DNA of 64,000 nt. Origin: Heterohyrax brucei. Its lineage: Eukaryota > Chordata > Mammalia > Hyracoidea > Procaviidae. Within the stretch, counting starts at the first letter, position 1, and each line of letters begins with the position of its first letter. The notes under the pieces are model-generated. The model was not told the DNA's origin, searched no databases, and saw nothing but the letters and a program-made list of their open reading frames with translations. The position numbers were made by a program, and so were the translations under genes. The stretch lies in the NCBI GenBank assembly GCA_028571685.1, contig CM053143.1:7369501-7433500 (forward strand), in the 5' to 3' direction. This document shows, piece by piece, positions 53,479 through 64,000 of the stretch.

Positions 53479-53540
53479 ATGCTTCCTTACGTGAATTTTC
53501 CAATTTTTTGAAGAATCTGGAAGAACAGAGAGAAATTATG
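53479..53540 (+). CDS. ARHGAP10: ARHGAP10 (GRAF2) next coding exon, BAR domain
   Basis: A 62-nt exon following 'ttttacttttag' and ending at a consensus donor 'gtgagt'. With the single G left over from the previous exon it encodes DASLREFSNFLKNLEEQREIM and ends in phase 0. The residues match the remembered ARHGAP10 BAR segment exactly; ARHGAP26 has ARSLQEFATVLRNLEDERIRM at this place. The segment continues the BAR coiled coil used for dimerisation and membrane-curvature binding. The following exon, expected to contain LIKPLEKFRKEQ, was looked for to the end of the window and not seen, so the next intron exceeds 10 kb. No stop, frameshift or splice-site damage is visible, so the locus looks functional. 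Confidence 0.95.
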
Positions 53541-53654
53541 GTGAGTGAAGGGATTTGAACTCCAAGGTCCAGCTTTACATGGGGGAAAAGTAGATTGAGA
53601 AGCTGATTCTAGTAGCAGTTTTCATGCATTTATCCACGCATGAAGTAATGGATT

Positions 53655-53800
53655 ATAGGGAAAAGAGACTTGGGTGAGGTGTCAGGAGTCCCCATTTCTA
53701 CTTCCTTGATGGTACCAACAGTGCTGTGACCTTGGACATGGTGGTGGACCTCTAAACAAAGGTCTGTTGCTTTATCTTTAAAATGGTCGATTGACTAAAT
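53655..53800 (+). repeat. MIR-like ancient SINE
   Basis: 'gtgctgtgaccttggacatg' and 'gctttatctttaaaatgg' fit the MIR core. It lies just after the second ARHGAP10 exon. Confidence 0.65.
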
Positions 53801-53889
53801 CATTACTTCATTACCTTTTGTCAGCAGTGGAACACTTGCATTTATATGGAATCAGAGCCTTAATACGTCAGGTAGGTAAAAGGAAGACT

Positions 53890-54225
53890 AAAGAACAATT
53901 GATACATTTGAACTGTGGTGTTGGCAAGGAATATTGAATGTACCATGGACTGCCAGGAGAACCAACAAATCTGTCTTGGGAGAATTACAGCCAGAATGCT
54001 CCTTAGAAGCAAAGATGGTGAGACTTCATTTCACTTACCTTGGGCCTTTCATCAAGGAAGGACCAATTGCTAGAGAAAGACATGCTTTATAAAGAAGAGG
54101 GTCAGGGAAAAAGAAGACTAACAATGGTATGGCTTGAAAAAGTGGCTGCAACAGTGGGCTCAGAGACATGAGTGATTGTGAAGATGGCACAGGACTGGAT
54201 AGCATTTCGTTTCTAGTATGCATAA
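53890..54225 (+). mobile_element. RTE-clade LINE 3' end (sense)
   Basis: 'catttgaactgtggtgttgg', 'aatgtaccatggactgccag', 'gctgcaacagtgggctcag'. Frameshifted RTE C-terminal ORF. It is followed by ~25 bp of a SINE tail and then a MaLR LTR. Confidence 0.85.
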
Positions 54226-54251
54226 ACCAAAAAACCAAACTCATTGCCATC

Positions 54252-54760
54252 TGTTTTAGTTATCTAATGCTGCCTTAACGGAAATACCAAGTGGATCGAT
54301 ACAATAAGCAAAACTTTATTCTCTCATGTTCTTAAGAGGCTAAAAGTCTAAATTCAGGGTATCAGCTCCAGGGAAAGGCTTTCTTTCTCTGTCAGCTATA
54401 GAGGAAGTTCCTTGTTGTCCATCTGCCTCTGGGCTAGGAGCTTCTTAGCAAGGGAACCTTGGGTCCAAAGGAAGCATTGTGCTCCTGGTGCTGCTTTCTT
54501 GGTACTGTGCGGTCCCTATGTCTCTCTACACACTTCTCTTTTATAGTTCAAAAGAGATTGGCTGAAGATACCATCCAGTTGTACAGATTGAGTCCTTCCT
54601 CGTTAACATTACTGGGCTAATCCCATCCCATCAACATCATAGAAATAGGATTTACAACACGTGGGAAAATCACATCTGATGAGAATCACACAATACGGGG
54701 AATAATGGTCTAGCCAAGCTGATCACGTATATTTTTAGGGGACACACTTCAGTCCATGAC
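54252..54760 (-). mobile_element. MaLR-type LTR (antisense)
   Basis: 'tgttttagttatctaatgc', 'gcaaaactttattctctcat', 'ctaggagcttcttagc', 'aggatttacaacacgtggg', 'cttcagtccatgac'. Full-length match, by eye, to 37476-37988. Non-coding. Confidence 0.83.
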
Positions 54761-55387
54761 TTTTATAGATGAGGGAAGTGAGGCTCAGTACCTTGTCCAA
54801 GGTCACATAGCTGCTACAAGGGAGAGCTGACGCCTGATAAGAACCAGCTACCTTGAACTACTGCCACTGCTGCCTGCTTCCTTGGTGTTACTGTAATCTG
54901 ACAGACGTCCTTCTGGCTGATGGCAAAGGGGGATTGCTGTCTGGTGCAGTGGCAGCAAGGGGAGAACTAGGAGGAGGACACTGATTTTGATTTACAGCAT
55001 GACAAGGCATACATCCTGTGACAGCCTAGTATAATTTGCTCTGTTCCTTGAGTTCTGAGATTAACTGTAATAAATTTAAGTACCATAGAGGGTATGTAAA
55101 GGTACTGTGGTCTCGTTTTTCTGGCACAGGCTGACAGATTCCACCATTATGCATGTGGTCCTGTCGTCACTGGTTTTTTAGATGTTTGGGAAAAACTAAA
55201 TGTGATAGTGGATAAAAATAGTGTTACAAAGTCACCTTTTTACTGCATAAAGTCTCTGTATGTGTGTGTGATTATGAAGCAATCTGTTCTCAGTTTATGT
55301 CTGTAGTTTTAACTTTAGTTGTACTTCCAAGCCACTTTCCTGAAAACCTGAGCGTTCAATAAGTGCTTATTGCCTGCTATTTATGTT
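54761..55387. other. Intron, MIR-like start
   Basis: 54765-54830 has 'atagatgagggaagtgagg' and 'ccaaggtcacatagctgc', a MIR core in antisense. The rest is unassigned. Confidence 0.5.
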
Positions 55388-55547
55388 CCGGAAACCCTGG
55401 TGGCATAGCAGTTAAGAGCTGTGGCTGATAGCCAGAAGGTCAACTTTTCAGATCTGCCAGCCACAACTTGGAAACCCTGTGAGGAAGTTCTGTCTGTCCT
55501 TTAGGGTTGCTGTGAGTTAGCCTCTATGGCAATGGGTTTGGTTATAT
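55388..55547 (+). repeat. AfroSINE
   Basis: Sense: 'ggaaaccctggtggcatagc', 'aggaagttctgtctgtcc', 'ctctatggcaatgggtttgg'. Confidence 0.9.
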
Positions 55548-56562
55548 TTGTGTTTCAGTTACTGTTACAATCTGGGGACTTGGTGGCAAACAAAGCAAAG
55601 TTCTAGGCTCATGGAGATTACATTTTAGAAAAAGAAGGTGATAAATACAGATATAATACATTGTCAGGCATTGGTAAGTGCGACAACCCAAAATAAAAGT
55701 GGAGTAAGGAACCAGAGAACAGGGTGAGATTGTATATAGGGTGGCGAGGGAAGGGTTTATTCAGCAGAAACCAGTGTGAAGGATCTGAGGAAAGAGTTCC
55801 GGGCAGGAGGGTATTTTAGTTTAGCTGTACATAAATAATGTGTGACCGGGGTCTGTCTTGAGATTCTTTTTACTCTTTATGTTCCTTGAGGTGAATCGAG
55901 TGGGTCAAAAAGGTGGAACATGGTCCAAGTGCCAGGCTGTCTGACATAGATAGCATGGTTAACAGAGCTACTGTTAGCTGACTTATTGATTTAATCTTCA
56001 GCTGTGGTAGATGGAGGCTGATAGAGTCTTAGTTAGGACAAGGGTGACAGGTTGGGTTGCCAGTGCGGGGCAGAAGTGAGGCTAGGATGACTGTATAAGG
56101 CTATGAACTTCGGAGAGGAATGGCACAGTTTGGTACAGGTTACAACCAGTTTGTGGGAAAAGAAACATCTGCTAAATAGCAGAGAGCTGGTATAAAGGCC
56201 AAGAGGAAGAGGAGGTGGGCTACAAACAGCTATAGGGTTGATAGGACACTTCAAGCATTTTTTTTTTAACTTTTTAGTGTGAAAAATGCAAGTATATATG
56301 AAAGTGAACAGACAAAAATAAACCACATGTACTCAACACCCAGCTTCTGTAACCACTGCCACACACCAGTCGTGTTTCTTCTGTACCCTCCACTACTTCC
56401 CCTCTCCCATTATTGTGTTGGGAAGCTAAGCATCATATAACTTGACATATAAATACTTCCACATATCTCTAAAAGATGACTGAAAAAACCCCCACAAAAC
56501 CACAATACCCTTATTGTATCAAAAAACAAACGATAATTCCTTAATTATGAACATTTATGTTT
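55548..56562. other. Intron with old repeat traces
   Basis: 55560-55830 resembles an ancient interspersed repeat ('gctcatggagattacatttt', 'gaagggtttattcagcag'). 56250-56450 has an L1/other 3'-end look after a T run. Family names uncertain. Confidence 0.4.
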
Positions 56563-57108
56563 TTGGTAGGTGCTGTTGAGTCAATTCTGACTCATAGCGA
56601 CCCGGTGTACAGCAGAACGAAACAATGCCTAGTCCTGCCCCATCCTTATGATTGTTATTATGTCTCAGCCCATCCCACTGAAGATATTTCTTTTTCACTG
56701 ATCCTCTACTTTAACAAGCATGATCTCCCACTAACATGTCCAAAGTGTATGAATCGAGTTCCCCTCATCCTCGCTTCCAAAGAATATTCTGGTTGTACTT
56801 CTTCCAAGACAGATTTGTTTGTTCCACTGGCAGTCGATGTTATATTCATATTCTTCGCCATCAGTATAATGGAAAGAACATTCTGTGGTCTTCTTTATTC
56901 ATTATTCATTTATTCTTGATTCATTGTCCAGCTTTTGCGTGCATATAAGGTGATTGAAAATACTATGGCTTGGGTCAGGCACCCCTTAGTCCTCAAAGTG
57001 ACATCTTAACTTTGTAGCGTGTTAAAGAGGTCTTTTGCAGCATATTTGCCCAGTGCAGTACATTGATTCCTTGATTGCTTCTTTGTGGGTGTTGATTGTG
57101 GATCCTGA
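56563..57108 (-). mobile_element. RTE-clade LINE 3' end (antisense)
   Basis: 'gtaggtgctgttgagtcaat', 'cccatccttatgattgttat', 'gcttccaaagaatattctgg', 'ggcttgggtcaggcacccc'. Antisense of the same RTE ORF end as 9737-10340, with broken frames. Confidence 0.86.
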
Positions 57109-57299
57109 TATTTTCCTGAGTTTTGTTCATATTCCTTCTTTCCTTCCTAACTAGCTATTGGTGTGTTTGAATATGAATCCAAACACATTGTGTTTGGTTG
57201 ATAAGTTTCCAAGTCTTTTTCAGTTTCTAAGTTCTTCTTCCTCTGTTTCTTTACTTGACAGGAATTCCTGATTCTTTTTATTAGCTTAAAAAAAATCTT

Positions 57300-57515
57300 A
57301 AAATGTTGCTTCCTGAGTTATCAGCAGGGCTTTGAAGTGGTGCTGGTTTTAAACCCCTGTTAAGTGTTTGCATTTCTAACAAGTTGCAGGTGATGCTAAT
57401 ACTGCTGGTTAAGGACCAGTTCTGAGAAGCACTTACAGAGCAGTGGTTCTCAAAATTCATTATACACAAGAATTATCTGGGAATCTTGATAAATGTAAAT
57501 TCCTGGCTCAGTACA
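57300..57515. repeat. MER5-like DNA transposon fragments
   Basis: 'gtttgcatttctaacaagtt', 'gcaggtgatgctaatactgc' and 'gagcagtggttctcaaaatt' are MER5A-type (hAT) words. There are probably two fragments, meeting near 57440. Confidence 0.6.
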
Positions 57516-58549
57516 TCTAGGGTGGAAATGTAAATTCAAAGAAGGGATTCAAAGCACTCGTTAGTAGTGAGTTATAATAATGAAACCAGTAAAAGTTAAG
57601 TTTGACAACCCACCCGTATTATTCTGCTGCTTCTAATCTTGGTAGTTAGTGATTGCTGAAAATTGCATGGAATCATTGTGGCTACACTTATTTCTCAAAA
57701 TGCATTGGAATCTTCGTAATAATAGCTTTACTGCTTTACTTGACTCCAGACTTAAACATTTGAATAAAACAGGTACCTTCCTCAAGAAATTTCTAGTCAG
57801 GTCTTGGAGAATAACTGGTAAGTAAGTGAATTGAAACTTATTTTATTGAGTGCTGTAACAAAGGAGTAGAGTGTACATCTAATCATAGTGTGGGGGGACG
57901 CTAAGTCTGTGATCATGAGGAAAGACTTTATGGAAGAAGTAATAGTTGATCTGGGAGTCTGTGGGGCATAGAGACAGGACCTTGACACAGAACCCACAGG
58001 GCTCAAAACTCCAGAATGCAGTGACAAGGAGAAGATAAAGAAGGTCATTAAACAGCCAAAATGGATGTCAGTAAATTTTGATAACATTTTAAACTCTTGT
58101 TTTACCTAAAAGTATTACAGACTCGCAGCATGTTAAAAGTTAGGAGTTAAAAAAGTGTGGAATGACAGCTGTAAGATAGAGGTAGAAATGGTCGAAAATT
58201 GGTCCTAAGAACTTAACCATCATGGTCTCAGATGTTATAAATTAAATGATGGCACAACATAATGACTTGATATTTATAATTAAGACTGAATCATTAAAAT
58301 GTTAAAATTGGTTTTCACGTAATGTATTTGTTAGAAGGCAAAGACCAATGCAAACATTTCAAAAAGCTTTTCATATTCTAAAACAATGTTAAACTAGGAC
58401 TTTGGTCCTTAAAGTCATCTATCTGGAAGCTCAGTGGTCTGAAACAAGTTTGCCTTGTTGGTTTTGAACAACTAGGCATATATATTCATGTACCAAATTG
58501 GTTTACCTAGGTAGGCTATAGTTAGCTCAACAAGTAATAGTGTATGCTC
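57516..58549. other. Mostly unassigned intron
   Basis: 57830-57960 again resembles the ancient repeat ('gaaagactttatggaagaag'). Nothing else recognised. Confidence 0.4.
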
Positions 58550-58795
58550 ACTGCATCCAGATCTCTCTTAGAAGAATTACAGCCATGATGATCCTTAGAG
58601 GCAAGGATGATGAGACTTCTTTTGGTATTCTTTGCTTCTGTGGTCAGGATATACCAGTTCATGGCTTGGTGAAGTAGAGGGTCAGTCAACAGTGGGCTCA
58701 AACATAGCAATGGTTGTGAGGATGATACAGGACCCGGCAGTGTTTTGTCCTGTAGTACATAGGATAGAGTTGCTGTGTGTTGCAACAACTACAGT
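58550..58795 (+). mobile_element. RTE-clade LINE 3' end (sense)
   Basis: 'gaagaattacagccatgatg', 'caacagtgggctcaaacat', 'gatgatacaggacccggcag', ending 'gtgtgttgcaacaac'. About 60 bp is missing internally, and frames are broken. Confidence 0.8.
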
Positions 58796-59674
58796 GAAGC
58801 GCCGTGCCAAGTGTTGCAAAGATGAGGATGTAGTTCCTACCTATGTCTATTGAGGTGGATGGGCAGAATATGTAATTTCAGCATACTCTGTGGTAACAGA
58901 GTGATAGTGAAGCTCAGATAAGGTGTTTTGAAGAGATGATTCCTGAGCTCAGTTGAAGGATGAATCAGAGTTAGCCAAGTCCAGAAAGATGAAATTGAAA
59001 CTCTGCCGTTCTAAGGGACAAAACTAACTGCATTTGGGAAAGGAGGAGCAATATTTTTGCATGAGTCTGCTTGCAGCTGACTCTGTTGATATTAAAACAG
59101 ACTGTTGGGAAGGAAGTGGAGAGAAGGCTAGTTAAGATGTCAGAGTGTTTCCTTCTCTGCACAAAAGTCCAGTTTATGAGTTTATGTGCCTAGTTGTTTT
59201 AAAAGCCAATGATGTCTTTTTATGGACATAGCTTTCAAATGGGTAGTTTTTATTGATAAGGTTGCCAGCCTGGATGGTGAAAGTGACCTACTAGAATTGA
59301 GGGGTGGCGCACAGTTAGTGGTTGGAATTGCTGCGTTCACTTCTGTGCTGCACACACTCCGTGGAAAACGCTGTCTGGTATTTTGTTGCCAGAATTCCAG
59401 AGATGTTCTCTCTGGCATGGCAGGACATGTTGTGCTTATCTGAGGTAGGCAGCTGTCCAGGAATTTAAGGACTTTTAAAATAGTGCTGTAGTGTGTATGA
59501 TGTTATTTTAAAAGCCCTTCATGTTGTAGTTACTTCTCCGCATGCACCCTTTTATCGGGTTGTTTGATTTTTTATCCTGATCCTAGAAATGGTGGCCCAC
59601 TTCCTGAGGGTTGTGGCACAGAGGGCAGTTGTGTGAGGTCTGCTTTGTGCTCGTTGACCCACTGAAAGATTGTC
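58796..59674. other. Unassigned intron
   Basis: Unique-looking. A 73-codon open stretch (59222-59443, +) has no recognisable domain. Confidence 0.5.
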
Positions 59675-59818
59675 TGAACTCGCCCAGTGGCACCAAGAAA
59701 GAAAAGTCTGGCAGTCTACTTCTGTAAAGTGCCAGTGAAGGAAACCCTGTGCAACCTATCTGTAGTATATGGGGTCACCACAAGTTGCAGTTGACTTTAT
59801 GGCAATGGTTTTACATTT
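59675..59818 (+). repeat. AfroSINE, diverged
   Basis: 'gcccagtggcaccaagaaag', 'gtctggcagtctacttctg', 'ggaaaccctgtgcaacc', 'gactttatggcaatggtttt'. Confidence 0.75.
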
Positions 59819-60399
59819 CTTGATAGGAAAACCAGGGGTTCAGAAGGCTTCTGGGAAGAGTCTCCAGGAGAGAGAAAGGTACATTTTGTCAGATGGTACA
59901 TTAAAGAAATGCTGTACTCTTGCTGCTCATCACATCCCTGTCACGCAGCAGCAGATGCCGGGGCCAGGACTGAACTGGCAAGCAAGAGGGAGGAGGCATC
60001 TATCTGGTGTACCAGCTGCATCCCTTCCCTCACTGGGCAGGAAGACCCTTCGCATATACAGGCTCTTGAGGCTTTTGACTATCTCCTGTTATGTCTTTAT
60101 TTATTTTTAGATCTCACCCTTGTGAAAACACCAGGCCAGGGGACAATTTCTGGGTGATTTGCCCTGAGTTTATATCCTAAAACAGAAGGCACTATGTTTC
60201 TAAGTAGCAGAGGCTTTTATTAACAGTTTAGGCACAGGATGCATGTACCTGAACATACTGCTTCATTTTTGCCTCATCATTTCTTTTATTGCTTTAAGTC
60301 AGTTACAGGATCATGTGTATCAGTGATTTTATAAAACTTTTGGTTTAGAGGAAGGTCTGCATAGCAGATTGTTTTCTTATTAAGCATTAATTAATATTT

Positions 60400-60870
60400 A
60401 TACATTGTTTTGTGACGTTGGTTGTCAATCCTATGATGTACAACACTCTCCACCTTAGGTTTCCCGTTTCCTTTCTTTCAGCTTTCCTCTTCCCTCCTGC
60501 CTTCTGATACTTGACCCTGAGCTGGTGTGCTCATTCAGTTTAGTGTACGAGCTTGAACTATGTGTATCATTGTTTTATAGGCCTGTCTAAACTTTGGCTG
60601 AAGGGTGGACCTCGGATTGACTTCAGTACTGAGTTAAAAGGTGTCTGGGGGTTGTACTCTTGGGATTTTTGGTTTTTTTTTTTGTAGTCTCTGTCAGACT
60701 GGTCTGATCCTTTTTTGTGAGTTAGAATTTAGTTCTACATTGTTATCCAGCTCTGTACAGAACCTCTATTGTGATCTCTGTCAGAGTTGTCCCTGGTGGT
60801 AGCCAGATACCATCTAGTTGTGCTGGGACTCAGGCTGGTGTTTGGTTAGGTGATTTCCATAATGTTTGGG
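60400..60870 (-). mobile_element. L1 3' UTR region (antisense)
   Basis: 'gtgaggtg'-less relic with 'tgtacagaacctctattgtg', 'gtggtagccagataccatct' and 'agttgtgctgggactcagg', words of the afrotherian L1 non-coding end in antisense. It contains a T tract near 60670. Confidence 0.5.
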
Positions 60871-61017
60871 TTTTTGACCTTGGTTACTCGTTTTATATTT
60901 TTTTAAAAAAATGCTGCATGATATCAAAACTAAGTGTATATAGGTTAAAATGAACAAAAGTTATGTTACCTTTGGGGGAAGGATTTTAAGGTGGGCTTTC
61001 TTTATACATCTCAGGAG

Positions 61018-61206
61018 AGTGATTTTCAAAGTGTGGCCTCTGGTCCAGCGGCCGCACGATCCCCTGGGCGCCTGTTAGAAATGCACATTCTCAGAGGAGA
61101 TACCTGGCATATCGAATCAGAAGTGTGGAGGTGGCCCCGGGGGTTTGTGTTTGAACAGTCCTCCAGGTGATTCTGAAACATGATTAAACTTGAGAGCCAC
61201 TGGTGT
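61018..61206 (+). repeat. MER5A-like DNA transposon (hAT non-autonomous)
   Basis: A complete-looking 190-bp copy: 'gattttcaaagtgtggcctc', 'cctgttagaaatgcacattc', 'gaatcagaagtgtggaggtg', 'ccaggtgattctgaaacatg', 'cttgagagccactggtg'. The termini are inverted, as in MER5A. Confidence 0.85.
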
Positions 61207-62282
61207 GGGGCGTCAGTGAAATCTCTTTGCCTTTAGATCTCTTTGAAAGTTGGATAGACTTGCTTTTTGATATTTCTGTGCCTAACAGGATGCTGAAACC
61301 CTCTTTAATAGCCTGAGCTTGCACCTATCATTTCCAAAGGAGCTGAAACTGTATCTAGGTGATTTGATTGGAACAGCTTTCTGCTGTTAGGAATTTTAGT
61401 ATTACGTCACTGATGTTTGATATTGATAGTGAATTCCTATATAGCATTAGAGACCACATGTACTCTAGGCATTAGGTGCCATTGAAAAGATTATGTTCTT
61501 GCATTGCCTTCATTACAGTTATAGTATTTATGTGATAGTGATAGCGTGTTTTAATCGGTTCTTTTATAGAAAAAGGGCTACATTTTTAGATGGAATACTA
61601 TTGGCAGCCAAACTCAGAGTGGGGAAAAAAAATCCGTCTTGAACTTAGTTATGAAAATATGTCTTTGTTTGCTTTAGAAGTTGTTAATGACCTTGCTCCG
61701 TGAAGAATGTTTCTCTTTGAAACTGACCTTTACAATGGGATAACATTGGTTTTTCATATAAATCATGCCTCTTCCCCAGAAACCCATTATAATCCAGTCA
61801 GATATAGATGTCATTTTAAAACCTATTTTTCAGGACTATAACTTTTGAGTTAATCTTGTACTGACCAGAACCCACAGAGATGATGATAATTGTGAATGAG
61901 GGAGGATTGCCTTAGGCAAGGGGACGGGGCTTCTTCCTGACCACTTTCCGTGTGTGGCCTTGCCCAGTGACTCAGTGTCTTCCCACTTGGTGACTCATCA
62001 TCATCTGGGATCACTCAGCCTTGTCATCTTAACACCTACTTCCTTACTGAAACTTACATTTCCTATATTTTGTATCCTGGGGACCTGGTGTCTGTTTCTG
62101 AGGAACCAGCAAGCTACTCTGAAACACTGGTTCATCCTTTGGCAAAAAAGGCCAGGGATAACCCATGCATCAGAGAAAGGGCTGGAGAGCTCACCTCTTT
62201 TTGGTTAAAGGATAAGATGTCCTTATGTGAACCCTTTTTTTTCTTTCTTTTCTTGATTTACAGTTTTACTGCTTTAGCATAT
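61207..62282. other. Unassigned intron
   Basis: No repeat or exon recognised. The phrase LIKPLEKFRKEQ expected for the next ARHGAP10 exon is not encoded here. Confidence 0.5.
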
Positions 62283-62436
62283 ATTAAAAAAAACTCATTG
62301 CTGTGGAGTTGATTCCATCTCGTAGTGACCCAGTAGGACTGAGTCGAGGTGCCCCATAGAGTTTCCAAGTGTGCCTGGCAAATTTGAACTGCTATCCTTA
62401 TAATTAGCAGACGTAGTAGTTAACCACTAAAACAAA
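62283..62436 (-). repeat. AfroSINE
   Basis: Antisense: 'cattgctgtggagttgattc', 'gccccatagagtttccaag', 'gtagtagttaaccacta'. Confidence 0.9.
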
Positions 62437-62498
62437 ACCAAAAAAACAAGCCCACTGCTGTCGAGGCAATGCTGACTCATAGCAACCCTATACTTGTG

Positions 62499-62500
<2 letters not shown>
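62437..62500 (-). repeat. AfroSINE 3' half cut by a CA repeat
   Basis: 'aaacaaaaccaaaaaaacaa', 'gcccactgctgtcgaggcaa', 'gactcatagcaaccctatac' then directly into (AC)n. The head of this second antisense SINE is missing. Confidence 0.88.

Positions 62501-62579
<79 letters not shown>
62501..62579. repeat. (AC)39 microsatellite
   Basis: An uninterrupted AC run of 79 nt, the longest pure simple repeat in the window. Confidence 0.97.
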
Positions 62580-62582
<3 letters not shown>

Positions 62583-63344
62583 TACCATTTCAAGCTCTGC
62601 CACTGAATAATACCTTTTACTTCTGCAGTTATTTAAAAGTGAAAAAACAAAATTTCAGCATGGCCTTGTGATACTCTTACAGTTTTCTGATAGGCTTATC
62701 TTTGACTTCTGTGGGGTTTTATTCCTTCTCGTAATGTTCTATCCAAGTATTTATTTTGATAAAAAATGGAAGTTGGGCCCTTGCTGCCTCTCACACATGG
62801 AGGAAAGAAGACAAAGGCCCAAGAGAGCTGTACACCCTTACGTATGTAACTCATTCCTAATGTACCCAGCAGCTTTTGTTTTAAAGTTCTCAATTTTTCC
62901 TTACCAAAAAAACAAAACAAAACAAAACAAACCTGTGGGGCAGACTTGGATTTAAATGACCTGAGTGAAATTGCTACTTTCTTTGAATAAATGTCTTTCA
63001 GAATGGATACTTTTTCTTTTGGAAATAAATACTAGCATATTTGTACACAGACAACAGATAGCTGTGGGAATGTTTGAATTTATGATACATTGACTTCACT
63101 ATTTTTTTTTCCATGTTTGAAGCTAAGTCGTTGCCAAATATGTAAGGAATTAAGTTTTCAGAACTTCAACTGAAATCCTCCTATTTTGTTAGGTATCAAG
63201 CTATTCAGTGCTTAGAATGGACAGTTAATAAAAGTTCTTAACAGAGACTTTTATTCTTGGGCTCTGAATAAAAGCAGAGGTGAGAACTGAAATGGTGAAT
63301 TTGGAATATATATTTCAAAAATTGAGATTCCTGGGCCATTAAAA
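62580..63344. other. Unassigned intron
   Basis: AT-rich. A short 'caaaacaaaacaaaacaaac' stretch at 62910-62932 followed by 'ctgtggggcagac' may be a minimal SINE remnant. Confidence 0.45.
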
Positions 63345-63662
63345 GAGCCCTGGTGGTGTACTAGTTAACTTACTGAACCGCTGGCTAACCAGAAGGTCTG
63401 CAGTTTGAAGCTACCAGCCCTCTGCAGGAGAAGGGTGTGTCAGCTGGCTTCAGTCAAGACCCAAACCCATCACTGTGCAGCAGATTCCATCCCATAGCAA
63501 TAGGACAGAGTAGAGCTGGCCCGTAGAGTTTCCAGGGAGCGTTTGCTGGATTTGAACTGCTGATAACCACTGTGCCAACAGCTCCAGAGTTTCTCAGTAA
63601 AGATTATGTCCCTGGAAACTCTATGGGGTAGTTGGAATTGACTTACCAGTGGGTAGGCTATT
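63345..63662 (+). repeat. AfroSINE interrupted by an antisense AfroSINE
   Basis: The sense SINE head is 63345-63456 ('gagccctggtggtgtactag', 'gtgtgtcagctggcttc') and its tail is 63596-63662 ('agtaaagattatgtccctgg', 'gttggaattgacttaccagt'). Between them 63457-63597 is an antisense SINE ('caaacccatcactgtgcagc', 'gatttgaactgctgataacc', 'gccaacagctccagag'). Confidence 0.88.
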
Positions 63663-64000
63663 AGGCAAAACTGGCATGGCCTGAAAGAATCAAGGCATTC
63701 AAGGGACCACTGCATATTAATTAGTTCCTAATTTTCAGGTGTAAACTCCATGGAGTTAGTTTGCTGCATCTTTTCACCCATGTCCCAGTTAGCTTTGTCT
63801 TTGGATTCACTACAATTCTCAGTAGTTCTTTGATACTGAGTTTGAGATATTATCACTAAAAAGTTTAATTTTAGTCTGTATGTGATTGGTTTTCTACCAG
63901 GAGGATTATATTTTCTTGAACTGTGCTTAAAAGATGAAATGTCAAAAGAATTTATTTTTTTTGAAAGTTGAAATCACTTCAAATAGTGTCCCTTTCCCTC

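Noticed and set aside
1-64000. A previously undescribed multi-gene system
   Set aside because: Apart from two exons of a known RhoGAP and a dead IFT88 copy, the window is intronic DNA with interspersed repeats. No cluster of unknown intact genes exists.
53541-64000. Next ARHGAP10 exon (LIKPLEKFRKEQ)
   Set aside because: Scanned on the + strand for this residue pattern and splice sites; not found, so it presumably lies beyond the window.

Overview
This 64 kb window is mammalian nuclear DNA, almost entirely intronic and dominated by interspersed repeats. The repeat set points to an afrotherian, most likely an elephant (Loxodonta/Elephas) or a close relative. More than forty copies of an AfroSINE-type tRNA-derived SINE are present, recognisable by 'gtggcatagtggttaag', 'gttcaaatccacc', 'ggggcagttctactctg' and 'tgagtcggaatcgactc'. 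An RTE-clade LINE whose 3' end resembles the tail of one SINE subtype is also present, as are an L1 lineage with a distinctive 3' UTR, MaLR-type LTRs and short mariner derivatives. The species call is inferred from repeat families, not from a database match.

Host gene. Two adjacent coding exons on the + strand (53309-53404 and 53479-53540), separated by a 74-bp intron, encode part of the BAR domain of a GRAF-family RhoGAP. The residues read SAAQRKFAHSLRDFKFEF / IGDAETDDERCI / DASLREFSNFLKNLEEQREI. From remembered family sequences this is ARHGAP10 (GRAF2), not ARHGAP26, ARHGAP42 or OPHN1. I found neither the preceding N-terminal exon nor the following one ('LIKPLEKFRKEQ'). The first ~53 kb is therefore read as the large intron before these exons and the last ~10 kb as the next intron.

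Second gene-derived locus. 49830-51236 holds a dead, intronless retrocopy of the C-terminal half of IFT88 (Tg737/Polaris, a TPR protein of the IFT-B complex). It has stops, frameshifts, an internal deletion marked by a SINE tail, an expanded A tract and an eroded poly(A) end.

Repeat layout. 0.6-12.4 kb: SINEs, a tail-to-tail RTE pair, a twin-primed L1, an older nested L1 and a third RTE copy. 12.4-19.7 kb: mostly older sequence, SINE pairs and L1 relics. 19.7-25.8 kb: an LTR-like repeat split by a mariner copy, an RTE with an inverted 5' half, and a complete 556-bp long-TIR mariner derivative. 26-36 kb: SINEs, a 1.55-kb L1 with clean target duplications, and a 1.1-kb inverted repeat. 37-42.5 kb: MaLR LTRs in both orientations and an L2 carrying three SINEs. 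43.5-47.2 kb: a ~3-kb L1 containing a younger L1. 52.6-53.2 kb: three SINEs directly upstream of the first exon. 54-64 kb: MaLR, RTE, MER5-like and L1 relics, SINEs and a long CA repeat.

I see no undescribed multi-gene system here. The noteworthy items are small mutational and insertional structures: a 19-nt insertion between perfect 11-bp direct repeats, a template-switch hairpin inside a SINE, twin-priming scars in both L1 and RTE, a large inverted repeat, and a possible in-frame tandem splice acceptor in ARHGAP10.
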